Shown one piece after another: positions 51,383 through 59,926 of a DNA stretch of 64,000 nucleotides. The notes beneath the pieces are model-generated. The model searched no databases. It was not told the origin of the DNA and worked only from the letters and a program-made list of their open reading frames with translations. Both the position numbers and the translations under genes were made by a program. Within the stretch, counting starts at the first letter, position 1; each line of letters starts with the position of its first letter. This stretch comes from Altererythrobacter sp. H2 (lineage in GTDB: Bacteria > Pseudomonadota > Alphaproteobacteria > Sphingomonadales > Sphingomonadaceae): NCBI RefSeq assembly GCF_035319885.1, contig NZ_CP141285.1, forward strand, positions 1 to 64,000. Reading direction: 5' to 3'.

Positions 51383-51643
51383 ATGTCGCGGACGGGGAAG
51401 ATCGCAGGGATTGCCGCGCTCGCGGGCATGATGCTGGCAATCGGCATCCTCGGCCTGCGGGAGCGGCCGGCCCCGCCGCGCGAGATCATTCCGATCGCCG
51501 GCAGCGAAGGCGACGAGCATCTGGCGAGCGAGCTGGAACGCTGCGCCACGCTTACCATGCCCGACAGCGGTTGCGAAGCGGCCTGGGCCGCGAACCGCCG
51601 CCGCTTCTTCCGGCAGGGTGACGCTCAGGACAAGACGCCATGA
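51383..51643 (+). CDS. trbK: TrbK-type small membrane protein, putative entry exclusion
   Basis: 86 residues: one N-terminal membrane segment (IAGIAALAGMMLAIGILGL) and a periplasmic part with two Cys (LERCATLTMPDSGCEAAW). The position between trbJ and trbL and this layout match the TrbK-alt family, named for entry exclusion. Function is inferred from position. It overlaps trbL by 4 nt. Confidence 0.8.
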   Translation: MSRTGKIAGIAALAGMMLAIGILGLRERPAPPREIIPIAGSEGDEHLASELERCATLTMPDSGCEAAWAANRRRFFRQGDAQDKTP

Positions 51644-53025
51644 ACGACACCGGCGTCATCAATACCTTCCTCGACACTTTCACCGGCTACATCGACAGCG
51701 GGTTCGGGCTGCTCGGCGGCGAGGTCGCGTTCCTCTCGACCACCCTGATCGCCATCGACGTGACGCTTGCCGGCCTGTTCTGGGCCTGGGGCGCGGACGA
51801 GGACGTGCTGCAACGCCTCGTCAAGAAGACGCTCTATATCGGCACCTTCGCCTTCATCATCGGCAATTTCCCGCTGCTCGCGACCATCGTGTTCGAGAGC
51901 TTCGCCGGCCTCGGTCTCCAGGCCAGCGGCGGGACGCTGACCATCGACGACTTCATGAAGCCCGGCACGATCGCGGCCACCGGACTCCAGGCGGCCAAGC
52001 CGCTGATGGATGCGGCGGGGCAATTCTCCAGCCTTTGGGCGTTCTTCGCCAACGCCGCGCTGATCCTCGTGCTGCTGATCGCCTGGCTGATCGTCGTCCT
52101 CGCCTTCTTCATTATCGCCGTGCAAGTCTTCATCACGCTGATCGAGTTCAAGCTGGTGACGCTCGCCGGCTTCGTCCTGCTTCCCTTCGCCTTCTTCAAC
52201 AAGACCGCCTTCATGGCCGAGAAGGTGCTGGGTCATGTCGTCTCCAGCGGCATCAAGGTTCTGGTGCTCGCCGTCATCACCGGCATCGGCACGACGCTGT
52301 TCAGCCAGTTCACCGCCGCCGGGCTGGGCGTGGAACCCGACATCAACCAGGTCATGGCCATCGCGCTTGCCGCGCTGTCGCTGCTGGGTCTTTCGATCTT
52401 TGGTCCCGGCATCGCCAGCGGCATCGTCTCGGGTGGTCCCCAGCTCGGCGCGGGTGCGGCGGCGGGGACCGCCCTGGCGGCAGGCGGTGCGCTGATCGGC
52501 GGCGCTGCGGCGGCGCGGCTTGGCATCGGCGCGGCCGGTTCCGCTGTCGGTGCGGCCGGCAGGATGACCGGCGCTGCTGCCCGTGGCGGCGCGCAGATGG
52601 CAGGCGGCGCGACCAGCGCCTACAGCCTCGGTTCGTTCGGCAAGAGCGGCGGGGGCGCTGTCGCGGGCGGCATGGCCGCTGTCGGCCAGGCGGCGGCGGG
52701 AAGCGCGGCGAACGCTGTCCTTTCGCCCCTGCGCAAAGCGGCCGCCAAGGGCGGCGAGGCGATTAAGTCCAACTTCCGTTCGGGCGCCCGCGCTGGATTT
52801 ACCGCCACCGGCGGCACGATCACCGGCGGGGCTGCGCCCGCTGCCCCGGCCGCCGCACCCGCTGGCGCTTCCGCGTCGGCCGGCGCGTCCGCCCAACCCA
52901 CATGGGCCGCCGCGATGAAACGCCGCCAGTCCATGACCCACGGCGCAACCGTCGTCGCCCATACGGTGAAGGCGGGCGACAGCCACGGCGGCGGCGGCGG
53001 TCCCGACATCAAAGAGAAGGACTGA
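51640..53025 (+). CDS. trbL: TrbL, inner-membrane T4SS protein (VirB6-like)
   Basis: 461 residues with several membrane segments in the first ~250 residues, then a low-complexity Gly/Ala-rich C-terminal region (about 280-420), as usual for TrbL. It overlaps the trbK-type gene by 4 nt; trbF follows after 6 nt. Confidence 0.92.
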   Translation: MNDTGVINTFLDTFTGYIDSGFGLLGGEVAFLSTTLIAIDVTLAGLFWAWGADEDVLQRLVKKTLYIGTFAFIIGNFPLLATIVFESFAGLGLQASGGTLTIDDFMKPGTIAATGLQAAKPLMDAAGQFSSLWAFFANAALILVLLIAWLIVVLAFFIIAVQVFITLIEFKLVTLAGFVLLPFAFFNKTAFMAEKVLGHVVSSGIKVLVLAVITGIGTTLFSQFTAAGLGVEPDINQVMAIALAALSLLGLSIFGPGIASGIVSGGPQLGAGAAAGTALAAGGALIGGAAAARLGIGAAGSAVGAAGRMTGAAARGGAQMAGGATSAYSLGSFGKSGGGAVAGGMAAVGQAAAGSAANAVLSPLRKAAAKGGEAIKSNFRSGARAGFTATGGTITGGAAPAAPAAAPAGASASAGASAQPTWAAAMKRRQSMTHGATVVAHTVKAGDSHGGGGGPDIKEKD

Positions 53026-53031
53026 CCCTCC

Positions 53032-53715
53032 ATGTTCCGACGCCCCACCATCCGCTACGGCCAGACCCCCGAACCCACGACACCCTATCAGCGTGCCGCC
53101 CAGGCGTGGGACGACCGCATCGGCGCCGCGCGCGTGCAGGCGAAGAACTGGCGCCTCGCCTTCTTCGGCGCGCTGGCGCTGTCCGGCGGTCTTGCCGCCG
53201 GCCTCGTCTGGCAATCGGCTCGCGGCCATATCGTGCCCTGGGTGGTGCAGGTCGATCGGCTCGGCGAGGCGCAGGCGGTCGCGCCGGCCGAAAGCGGCTA
53301 CCGCGCGACCGATCCGCAGATCGCGTTCCATCTCGCCCGCTTCATCGAGCAGGTCAGGGCGATCCCAGCCGATCCCGTCATCGTCCGCCAGAACTGGCTC
53401 AGAGCCTATGATTTCACGACCGATCGGGGCGCGATGGCGCTCAACGACTATGCCCGCGCCAACGACCCCTTCGCCAATGTCGGCCGCGTGCAGGTCGCGG
53501 TGGAGGTGTCGAGCGTCATTCGCGCCTCGCCGGACAGCTTCCGCGTCGCCTGGACCGAGCGGCGCTATCAGGACGGGAGCCTCACCGCCATCGAACGCTG
53601 GTCGGCCATTCTCACCATCGTCGTGCAACCGCCGCGCACACCCGACGCGCTGCGCAAGAATCCGCTCGGCGTCTTCGTCAACGCCCTCAACTGGTCAAAG
53701 GAGCTGTCGCAATGA
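53032..53715 (+). CDS. trbF: TrbF, VirB8-like T4SS protein
   Basis: 227 residues: an N-terminal cytoplasmic part beginning MFRRPTIRYGQTPEPTTPYQ, one membrane segment (LAFFGALALSGGLAAGLVW), and a periplasmic VirB8-like domain with EARRYQDGSLT-type sequence near 180. It overlaps trbG by 4 nt. Confidence 0.92.
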   Translation: MFRRPTIRYGQTPEPTTPYQRAAQAWDDRIGAARVQAKNWRLAFFGALALSGGLAAGLVWQSARGHIVPWVVQVDRLGEAQAVAPAESGYRATDPQIAFHLARFIEQVRAIPADPVIVRQNWLRAYDFTTDRGAMALNDYARANDPFANVGRVQVAVEVSSVIRASPDSFRVAWTERRYQDGSLTAIERWSAILTIVVQPPRTPDALRKNPLGVFVNALNWSKELSQ

Positions 53716-54728
53716 CGCCCACGCCTTTCCGCCGCTCCGCTTCGGCGGCCTTGCTCGTCTCCGCCGCCGCGCTTGCCGGCTGCGCCACTACTTCGGCGAA
53801 GCCGCCCGCAATCGCTTACGACGATCCGCCGCGCGAGATCGCAGCGACGCCGGCCGCACAGCCGCCGCGTGCCGTCGAGGTGGTGACGATCCCCGAGCCG
53901 CTGCCGCTCCCCGGCCAATTGAAGCCGGTGACGGCCAGCGCGCCGACTTCCGAGCCTGCCGATCCGCGCCGCCGCGTCGGGGCGGCCAATGCCGCTGCCC
54001 GCGTGCAGCCCACCCGCGACGGCTATGTGAACGCCATCCAGCAATATCCCTGGACGCAGGGCGCGCTCTATCAGGTCTATACCGCGCCCGGCCAGGTGAC
54101 GGACATCGCCTTGCAGGAAGGCGAGCAGCTCGTGGGGCCGGGGCCGGTCGCGGCGGGCGATACGGTCAGGTGGATCATCGGCGATACGGTGAGCGGCAGC
54201 GGCGCGACGGCGCGCGTGCATATTCTCGTGAAGCCCACGCGGCCCGACATCGCCACCAACCTCATCATCAACACCGATCGGCGCACCTATCATGTGGAGC
54301 TGCGCGCGACGGCTTCGACCTACATGGCCTCGGTATCGTGGACCTATCCGCATGACGCGCTGATCGCCTTGCAGGGACGCAATGCGGCGGCTGCATCGGC
54401 CGCGCCAGTGGCGACCGGCGTGGACGTGTCCGCGCTCAATTTCCGCTACCGGATCGACGGCGATAGTGTGCCGTGGAAGCCTGTGCGCGCCTTCGACGAT
54501 TCCGCCCAGGTGTTCATCGAGTTTCCGGCCGGGATCTCGCAGGGCGAGATGCCGCCGCTGTTCGTGACCGGCGCGGCCGGCGATGCCGAGCTGGTCAATT
54601 ACCGCGTGCAGGGCCGCTACATGGTGGTGGACCGGCTGTTCGCCGCCGCCGAGCTGCGCCTGGGCGACCGGCGCAGCGAGCAGCGCGTCCGCATCGTGCG
54701 GGACGATGGGCGCAGGGGGCGGCCGTGA
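53712..54728 (+). CDS. trbG: TrbG, VirB9-like T4SS protein
   Basis: 338 residues with a lipoprotein-like signal (AALAGCATTS), a proline-rich linker, then the VirB9/CagX domain (GALYQVYTAPGQVTDIALQE through RRTYHVELRATASTYMASV). It should form the outer-membrane core with TrbI. It overlaps trbI by 4 nt (GTGA). Confidence 0.92.
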   Translation: MTPTPFRRSASAALLVSAAALAGCATTSAKPPAIAYDDPPREIAATPAAQPPRAVEVVTIPEPLPLPGQLKPVTASAPTSEPADPRRRVGAANAAARVQPTRDGYVNAIQQYPWTQGALYQVYTAPGQVTDIALQEGEQLVGPGPVAAGDTVRWIIGDTVSGSGATARVHILVKPTRPDIATNLIINTDRRTYHVELRATASTYMASVSWTYPHDALIALQGRNAAAASAAPVATGVDVSALNFRYRIDGDSVPWKPVRAFDDSAQVFIEFPAGISQGEMPPLFVTGAAGDAELVNYRVQGRYMVVDRLFAAAELRLGDRRSEQRVRIVRDDGRRGRP

Positions 54729-55957
54729 GCGATCCCGCCGACAATTCCCTGCCCGAAGCGCCCGCACCGCAGACGCCGCGCCCCGATCCTCAAGCCTTCC
54801 AGCTTCGCGGCGAGCCACCCCGTGTCATGCGGCTCTCGCGCAAAGCGCTGGCCGTCATGGGCGTCGCCGCCGGCCTCGGCATCGGCGGCTCGCTGATCTA
54901 CGCGCTCAAGCCGCCCGGCGAGAAGGAGGCTAAGGAACTTTACAGCACCGATGGCCGCGCCACGTCCGAGACGATCAATTCGGGGCCGAAGGACTACGGC
55001 CAAGTCCCGAAACTTGGGGCGCCGCTTCCCGGCGACCTCGGCGGGCCGATCGTCTCCGCCCAGCAGCGCGGGGAGAACGTCCCGGTCCCGCCGGTCGGCG
55101 CCCAGCCCGATCCGCGCGCCCAGGCCGAGGAAGCCGCCCGCCAGCGCGCCGAGCAGGAACGTGAATCCGCCCGCATGAGCGGCGTGTTCCTCGGCGGTAG
55201 CAGCGCCGGGGCCGCTGCAATGCCGTCTCTGCCGAATCTCGCGATGGCAGCGCCGGACGCTGCCGCTCCGCAGCCCCCAGGACAACCAGATGGCTCGGCC
55301 GCGCAGGGCGACCAGGCCGCCAAGCGGGCCTTCATGGCGCAGGCGTCCAATGCGCGCACGGTGAGCGTCGAGCGGCTCATGGCGCCGGCCTCGCCCAACA
55401 TCGTGCAGGCCGGCAGCATCGTGCCCGCCGCACTCATCACCGGCATCCGCTCCGACCTTCCCGGCCAGATCACCGCCCAGGTGACGGCCAACGTCTATGA
55501 CAGCCCCACGGGCCGCATCCTGCTCATTCCGCAGGGCGCGCGGCTGATCGGCGAATATGACAGCGAGATCGCTGCCGGACAGACGCGCGTGCTGCTGGCC
55601 TGGGATCGGCTGATCCTGCCGGACGGCCGCTCGATCGTTCTCGAGCGCCAGCCCGGCGCCGATGCGGCCGGATACGCCGGCTTGCAGGACCGCGTGAACC
55701 AGCATTGGGGCAATCTGCTCAAAGCCGCCGCCGTCTCGACCTTGCTCGGCGTCGGGGCCGAGCTTGGCGCGGACAGCGAGGACGACCTGACCCGCGCGCT
55801 GCGCCGCGGCTCACAAGACACCATCAACCAGACCGGCCAGCAGATCGTGCGTCGGCAGCTCAATGTGCAGCCGACGCTCACCATTCGGCCGGGCCATCCT
55901 TTGCGCGTGGTTATCACGCGCGACCTTGTATTGGAGCCGATCGGAGGCGCGCGATGA
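54725..55957 (+). CDS. trbI: TrbI, VirB10-like T4SS protein
   Basis: 410 residues starting GTG. A membrane segment (ALAVMGVAAGLGIGGSLIYA, about 42-61), a Pro/Ala/Glu-rich periplasmic linker (about 100-200), then the VirB10 C-terminal domain (GSIVPAALITGIRSDLPGQI through LIPQGARLIGEYDSEI). It spans the envelope with TrbG. It overlaps the DUF2274 gene by 4 nt. Confidence 0.93.
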   Translation: MSDPADNSLPEAPAPQTPRPDPQAFQLRGEPPRVMRLSRKALAVMGVAAGLGIGGSLIYALKPPGEKEAKELYSTDGRATSETINSGPKDYGQVPKLGAPLPGDLGGPIVSAQQRGENVPVPPVGAQPDPRAQAEEAARQRAEQERESARMSGVFLGGSSAGAAAMPSLPNLAMAAPDAAAPQPPGQPDGSAAQGDQAAKRAFMAQASNARTVSVERLMAPASPNIVQAGSIVPAALITGIRSDLPGQITAQVTANVYDSPTGRILLIPQGARLIGEYDSEIAAGQTRVLLAWDRLILPDGRSIVLERQPGADAAGYAGLQDRVNQHWGNLLKAAAVSTLLGVGAELGADSEDDLTRALRRGSQDTINQTGQQIVRRQLNVQPTLTIRPGHPLRVVITRDLVLEPIGGAR

Positions 55958-56175
55958 GCAAATTGAAGCTGGGGCCGTTGGCCGACGATCGGCCGGTCAA
56001 GCTCTCGGTGGAGCTGCCCGCCGCCGTGCATCGCGACTTGCAAGCCTATGCCGCCGCCCTCGCGGCCGAGACCGGGGGAGCGCCGGTCCCGCCCGACAAG
56101 CTGGTCGCGCCAATGCTCACCCGCTTCATGGAAACCGACCGGGCCTTTCGCCGGCACCGCACGCAGGGGAATTGA
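55954..56175 (+). CDS. DUF2274 family protein
   Basis: 73 residues: LKLGPLADDRPVKLSVELPA then VHRDLQAYAAALAAETG and ending MLTRFMETDRAFRRHR. The pattern is a small ribbon-helix-helix-like protein of the DUF2274 family, always found at the end of trb operons. Function unknown. It ends 17 bp from the stop of the convergent TrbK-like gene. Confidence 0.85.
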   Translation: MSKLKLGPLADDRPVKLSVELPAAVHRDLQAYAAALAAETGGAPVPPDKLVAPMLTRFMETDRAFRRHRTQGN

Positions 56176-56192
56176 AGGCTGGTTCGCTCGCC

Positions 56193-56501
56193 TCAATTCC
56201 CCATGAACTTCTTGAAACGCTCCCGGCCTTCCGCTTCGATCACGGCTTGCTCCGCGTTGGCGCACTCAGCGCTCCGCACTGTCCCTTCCGCGCATTGAGC
56301 CACGACCTGCCGCGCTTCATCGAGATGCGCCGCGAAATATTGCGTCCCGCGCGGCTCGGCCGGCGCCGGGGCGGCGGCAGGCGAGCCGGCGACGATCGCT
56401 GTCCGATCGACGGGGACGATGATCGGGCGCAGCACGAAACCTGCTCCGAACCCGATGATGAGCGTGACCAGCACGATAATGAGTGTCTTTCCTTGCGTCA
56501 T
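56193..56501 (-). CDS. TrbK-like small membrane protein with TrbJ-type tail
   Basis: 102 residues: an N-terminal membrane segment (TLIIVLVTLIIGFGAGFVL), a Pro/Ala linker and a short domain with two Cys (AQCAEGTVRSAECANAEQAV). It ends EAEGRERFKKFMGN, matching the TrbJ tail at 12 of 14 positions. The layout recalls entry-exclusion proteins of the TrbK/EexN kind. Its ATG overlaps the stop of the LysR gene, so it is coupled to it. Function inferred. Confidence 0.7.
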   Translation of the reverse strand: MTQGKTLIIVLVTLIIGFGAGFVLRPIIVPVDRTAIVAGSPAAAPAPAEPRGTQYFAAHLDEARQVVAQCAEGTVRSAECANAEQAVIEAEGRERFKKFMGN

Positions 56502-57445
56502 GACGGCTCCTTTCCCGTTTGCTGAGACGATGGTTGCGGCACAGGCACAGACGGCATCGAATAGCGGGCGGTGACGAACTTAAGAAACCGGCGCAGCACC
56601 GCATTCTCATTGTCTTCGCGCCAATAGCCGGAAAAGCCGATCCGCGCGTGGCCGTTGGTCTCGTGAACCTCGCGGAAGACCACGCCGGGGACATGGATGC
56701 CGAGAGTAGATTCCTCGACAATCGAAATATGCATACCGAGCGCGATAATACTTAGGACAGTATCGCGCCCGATGTCCTCCATGTCGATCTCAGGCGAGTA
56801 GCCTGGCATCCCGAGCTTACTAAAGATCATGTTACAGCTTTCTGGACCGGGATCTCGCTGCGTCAGCAGAAAGCGTTCACCGATGAGGTCGGCCCAGTGA
56901 ATCTTTTCACAGGCTGCAAGGCGATGGTCTTCCGGCATAGCCACCATCATCCGCTCGCTCCAGAATGATCGGTTAAGCAGCCCTGGACAAGGCGACTCGC
57001 CAACCATAATCGCGATATCGAGCACCCGGTTTTCGATCCCGGCCAGCAGCATTTTGCGGTCGCGCTCGAACCCGCACAGCTTCACCTCGGGATGACGTTC
57101 GCCAAACTCGCTCAGGGAGGCGCGCAGGTTCCCGGCCGCAAAGGAGGTATAGAAGCCCACCCCCAGCCTGCCGGCCTCTCCATTGCGCGTCGAACGCACC
57201 CAGGCGTTCAGTTCTTCCCACTCGTCCACGATCCGTTGCGCGGTGCGAAGATACGTCTCGCCGTCTCGCGTAAGTGTGGCGCCGCGCGTCCTTCGGTCGA
57301 ATAGCGCTAAACCGAGCCGCTTCTCTACATTTAGAATATGCCGGCTGAGCGTTGCTTGTTTGATATTTAGTGCGCGTGCAGCCCGGCTGAAACTTCCAGC
57401 TTCGGCGGCCGCTACTAAGTAACGAAGATGTCGCAGTTCAATCAA
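56498..57445 (-). CDS. LysR-family transcriptional regulator
   Basis: 315 residues starting at TTG. The N-terminal helix-turn-helix is clear: LRYLVAAAEAGSFSRAARAL, then IKQATLSRHILNVEKRLGL. The effector domain follows (LGVGFYTSFAAGNLRASLSE). It overlaps the TrbK-like gene by 4 nt (ATGA), so the regulator and the exclusion-like protein are made together. LysR genes are common just after trbI in Tn4371-like elements. The effector is unknown. Confidence 0.88.
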   Translation of the reverse strand: MIELRHLRYLVAAAEAGSFSRAARALNIKQATLSRHILNVEKRLGLALFDRRTRGATLTRDGETYLRTAQRIVDEWEELNAWVRSTRNGEAGRLGVGFYTSFAAGNLRASLSEFGERHPEVKLCGFERDRKMLLAGIENRVLDIAIMVGESPCPGLLNRSFWSERMMVAMPEDHRLAACEKIHWADLIGERFLLTQRDPGPESCNMIFSKLGMPGYSPEIDMEDIGRDTVLSIIALGMHISIVEESTLGIHVPGVVFREVHETNGHARIGFSGYWREDNENAVLRRFLKFVTARYSMPSVPVPQPSSQQTGKEPS

Positions 57446-57498
57446 ATCGCGTCGCCTGACAATAGATTCTTACTGGCTGCATTTGCCCAACCTAGAGA

Positions 57499-58347
57499 TC
57501 AAAGTGCGATCAACAGCGGAACGGTCGTGTCGGTCAGCAGCGGGCGCGTCACCCCGCCCAGCAGCATCTCGAACAGGAGCGGGTGGCTGTAGGCGCCGAT
57601 GACGAGGAGGTCCGCGTCCTGGTCGGCCGTGAAGGACAGGATCGCCTCGGCGACGGACTGATCTCCCGCCTCTATCCGCTCGACCTCGACGGCCTCGACA
57701 TCGTGGCGGGCAAGATAGTGGGCCATGTCGGTGCCGGGATAGGGGCCGTGCTTCTCGGGATGGCGGTCGGCATCGACCAGCAGCACTTTCACCCATTCGG
57801 ATCGCGCGAGGAACGGCATGGCGTCGACGATGCCCCGGCGGGCCTGCCGACTGCCGTTCCAGGCGATCACGGTCCTGCTTCCGATACGCGCTCCCTCCCA
57901 TTGCGCGGGCACGATCAGCACCGGCGTTCCGGCATTCAGCAACAGTTGATCGGGACGCAGGCTCGACACGCGCTCGGGCATGGGATGCGCGAGGATCAGA
58001 AGGTCGCAATGGAGTGCGTGCGCTGTCAGATCGAGATCGTCTCCCTGTCGCCAGATCAAACGGAACTCGACACTCAGATCGTAGCGATGGGAGAGTTCCG
58101 CCAGAAACGTCTCTGCCTTGAGCACCTTGCTGTCGTGCTCGGAACGCATGTGGGTGAGGACGTCACCGATCGCCTCCTTGCCGACGGCATAGCTGCCACT
58201 CAGCGAGACCTCCGGGTTGGCCGCACTGTAGATGGCAATCAGATGCGCGCCATGGCGCTTGGCGAGCCGCGCGGCATGGTCCGCCACATTGTTATCACGC
58301 TGCGTTTCATCGACGACGACAGCAATGACCTTGAAACTGCTGAACAT
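57499..58347 (-). CDS. Universal stress protein, tandem domain
   Basis: 282 residues with two UspA-like domains; the second has the ATP-binding pattern with VIGAYSHPLLFEMLLGGVTR near the C-terminus. It lies 53 bp upstream of the LysR gene and 118 bp downstream of the efflux operon, on the same strand. Role in stress is family knowledge; its place here suggests cargo. Confidence 0.85.
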   Translation of the reverse strand: MFSSFKVIAVVVDETQRDNNVADHAARLAKRHGAHLIAIYSAANPEVSLSGSYAVGKEAIGDVLTHMRSEHDSKVLKAETFLAELSHRYDLSVEFRLIWRQGDDLDLTAHALHCDLLILAHPMPERVSSLRPDQLLLNAGTPVLIVPAQWEGARIGSRTVIAWNGSRQARRGIVDAMPFLARSEWVKVLLVDADRHPEKHGPYPGTDMAHYLARHDVEAVEVERIEAGDQSVAEAILSFTADQDADLLVIGAYSHPLLFEMLLGGVTRPLLTDTTVPLLIAL

Positions 58348-58465
58348 GACATCCCTTCCTGGACAATGGTCTAAGCGCGTCCCGATCGTTGCGACCGTAT
58401 CCCCGGCCCGAAACGAGGACCCGGACGCGGGAGTCCTCGATCGGATGCCGAGGGGCTTGCTCCAT

Positions 58466-59926
58466 TCAGTTCCGGCTCGCGCCGCTGGCGTCGGCCGTCA
58501 CAGGCACGTCGCGCCACCCGCCGCCCAATGCCTTGAACAGGTCGACCCGCACCGAAGCGAGCTGGCGAACGGAAGTGGCGTAAGCGGTCCGCGCGTTGAG
58601 CAGGTCGGCCTGCGCCACCAGCACGTCGAGATAGCCGACCGAGCCGGCGCGATAACGCAGATCGGCGAAGCGATAGGCACGCTCCGACCGCTCCTGCGCC
58701 TCGCGCAGGGCGTCGAGCCGCTCCTGTTCGGTCGCGACGCTGGTCAGCGCCTGCTCGACCTCCTTGAGCGCGGTCAGCACGCGGCCGTCGAACGCTGCGA
58801 GCGAGGCGTCGCCCTGGGCCTCGGCCTGGCGCAGCCGCGCGCGCGCTACCGACATATTGGGGAAGCTCCATGACAGGAGCGGCCCGAGCGAGAAGGAGAA
58901 GCTGTCGCCCCCGCGCACGAAATCGTTGCGGAAGAAATTGCCGGAGCCGCCCAGGCTGATCCTGGGATAGAGATCGGCCGTCGCCACGCCGATCCGCGCT
59001 GTGTCGGCCGCGAGCGTCCGCTCGGCTTCGCGAAGGTCGGGCCGGCGGCGCAGCAGCGCCGCGCCATCGCCGACTGGGATGGCGGCAAGCGGCTCGGGCG
59101 CCACCGCGCAGGCGCGCGCGGCTTCCGGCACCTGGTCAGGCGTGGTGCCGAGCAGCGCCGCCAGCTCGAACAGGACGATCTGCCGCTGGCCTTCAAGCGC
59201 GGGGATCGCGGCGCGCGCGGTTGCGGCGGCCGCACCGGCGCGCTCGACATCGAGCTTGCCGACCGATCCGGCCCGCTCCTGCGCGGTGACGAGCCGCAGG
59301 CTCTGGTTGCTGGTCTCGAACGACTCCCGCGCCACCGACAGCGCATAGGCCGAGGCGCAAGCGTCGAGATAGGCCCGTGTCGTCTCCGCGACCACCGTCA
59401 CGCGCACGGCGTCGCGCGCGGCCTCGACGGCCTGCGTGTCGGCGCGCGCCGCTTCGATCGCGCGGCCCACCCGCCCGAACAGGTCGACTTCCCAGGACAG
59501 GGCAACGCCTGCATTCTGGGACCATTGCGCATCGCCGCCGACGGGCGTTCCGCCTTGCCCGCCACCCTGGCCGGCAGCGCCCTGGACGCCGTCGCCATAG
59601 CTGACGCCGCCGGAGATGTCGGTGGACGGAAGCCGTCCGGCGCGTGCTTCCGACAGGACCGCGCGGGCTCTTGCGAGATTGGCGGAGGCGACGCGAAGAT
59701 CGGTGTTGGCGGCCAGCGCCTTGGCCACCAACTCGTCGAGCGCCGGATCGCGGTAGAGCCGCCACCAGTCATCCGGTAGTTCGGCGGCGCGATCAAATCC
59801 GGCCGCCTCCGTAACGAACGGCCCTGCCGCCGCCGGGGGGCTGAGCGGACTTTTATAGGCAGGGCCGGCCGCGCACGCCGAAGCGAGCAGCGGCAAGAGC
59901 AGGAGCGAGAGTCTCGATTTACGCAT
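58466..59926 (-). CDS. RND efflux outer-membrane factor (OprM/NodT family)
   Basis: 486 residues with a lipoprotein signal (LLLLPLLASACAAG). The two repeated TolC-type segments are seen: LPDDWWRLYRDPALDELVAK with ALAANTDLRVASANLARARA in the first half, and GDGAALLRRRPDLREAERTL in the second. The start MRKSRLSLLL is used; it overlaps the permease stop by 8 nt. It completes a three-part efflux pump with the two genes upstream. Confidence 0.92.
   Translation of the reverse strand: MRKSRLSLLLLPLLASACAAGPAYKSPLSPPAAAGPFVTEAAGFDRAAELPDDWWRLYRDPALDELVAKALAANTDLRVASANLARARAVLSEARAGRLPSTDISGGVSYGDGVQGAAGQGGGQGGTPVGGDAQWSQNAGVALSWEVDLFGRVGRAIEAARADTQAVEAARDAVRVTVVAETTRAYLDACASAYALSVARESFETSNQSLRLVTAQERAGSVGKLDVERAGAAAATARAAIPALEGQRQIVLFELAALLGTTPDQVPEAARACAVAPEPLAAIPVGDGAALLRRRPDLREAERTLAADTARIGVATADLYPRISLGGSGNFFRNDFVRGGDSFSFSLGPLLSWSFPNMSVARARLRQAEAQGDASLAAFDGRVLTALKEVEQALTSVATEQERLDALREAQERSERAYRFADLRYRAGSVGYLDVLVAQADLLNARTAYATSVRQLASVRVDLFKALGGGWRDVPVTADASGASRN

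Larger units (their letters stand above)
22021..56501. mobile_element. Integrative and conjugative element, left end at tRNA-Gly
   Basis: Starting at the 3' end of tRNA-Gly the window holds an ordered set of conjugation genes: ParB-like, DUF932, regulators, AlpA, RepA, DUF2840, TraF, DUF736, lytic transglycosylase, relaxase, TraG and a trbB-to-trbI type IV secretion cluster. This gene order is typical of alphaproteobacterial ICEs related to the Tn4371/ICEMlSym type. No integrase and no second copy of the tRNA 3' end is visible, so the right end given here is only the last gene that looks ICE-related; the efflux operon beyond may be cargo. The direction of integrase is unknown. Confidence 0.85.
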
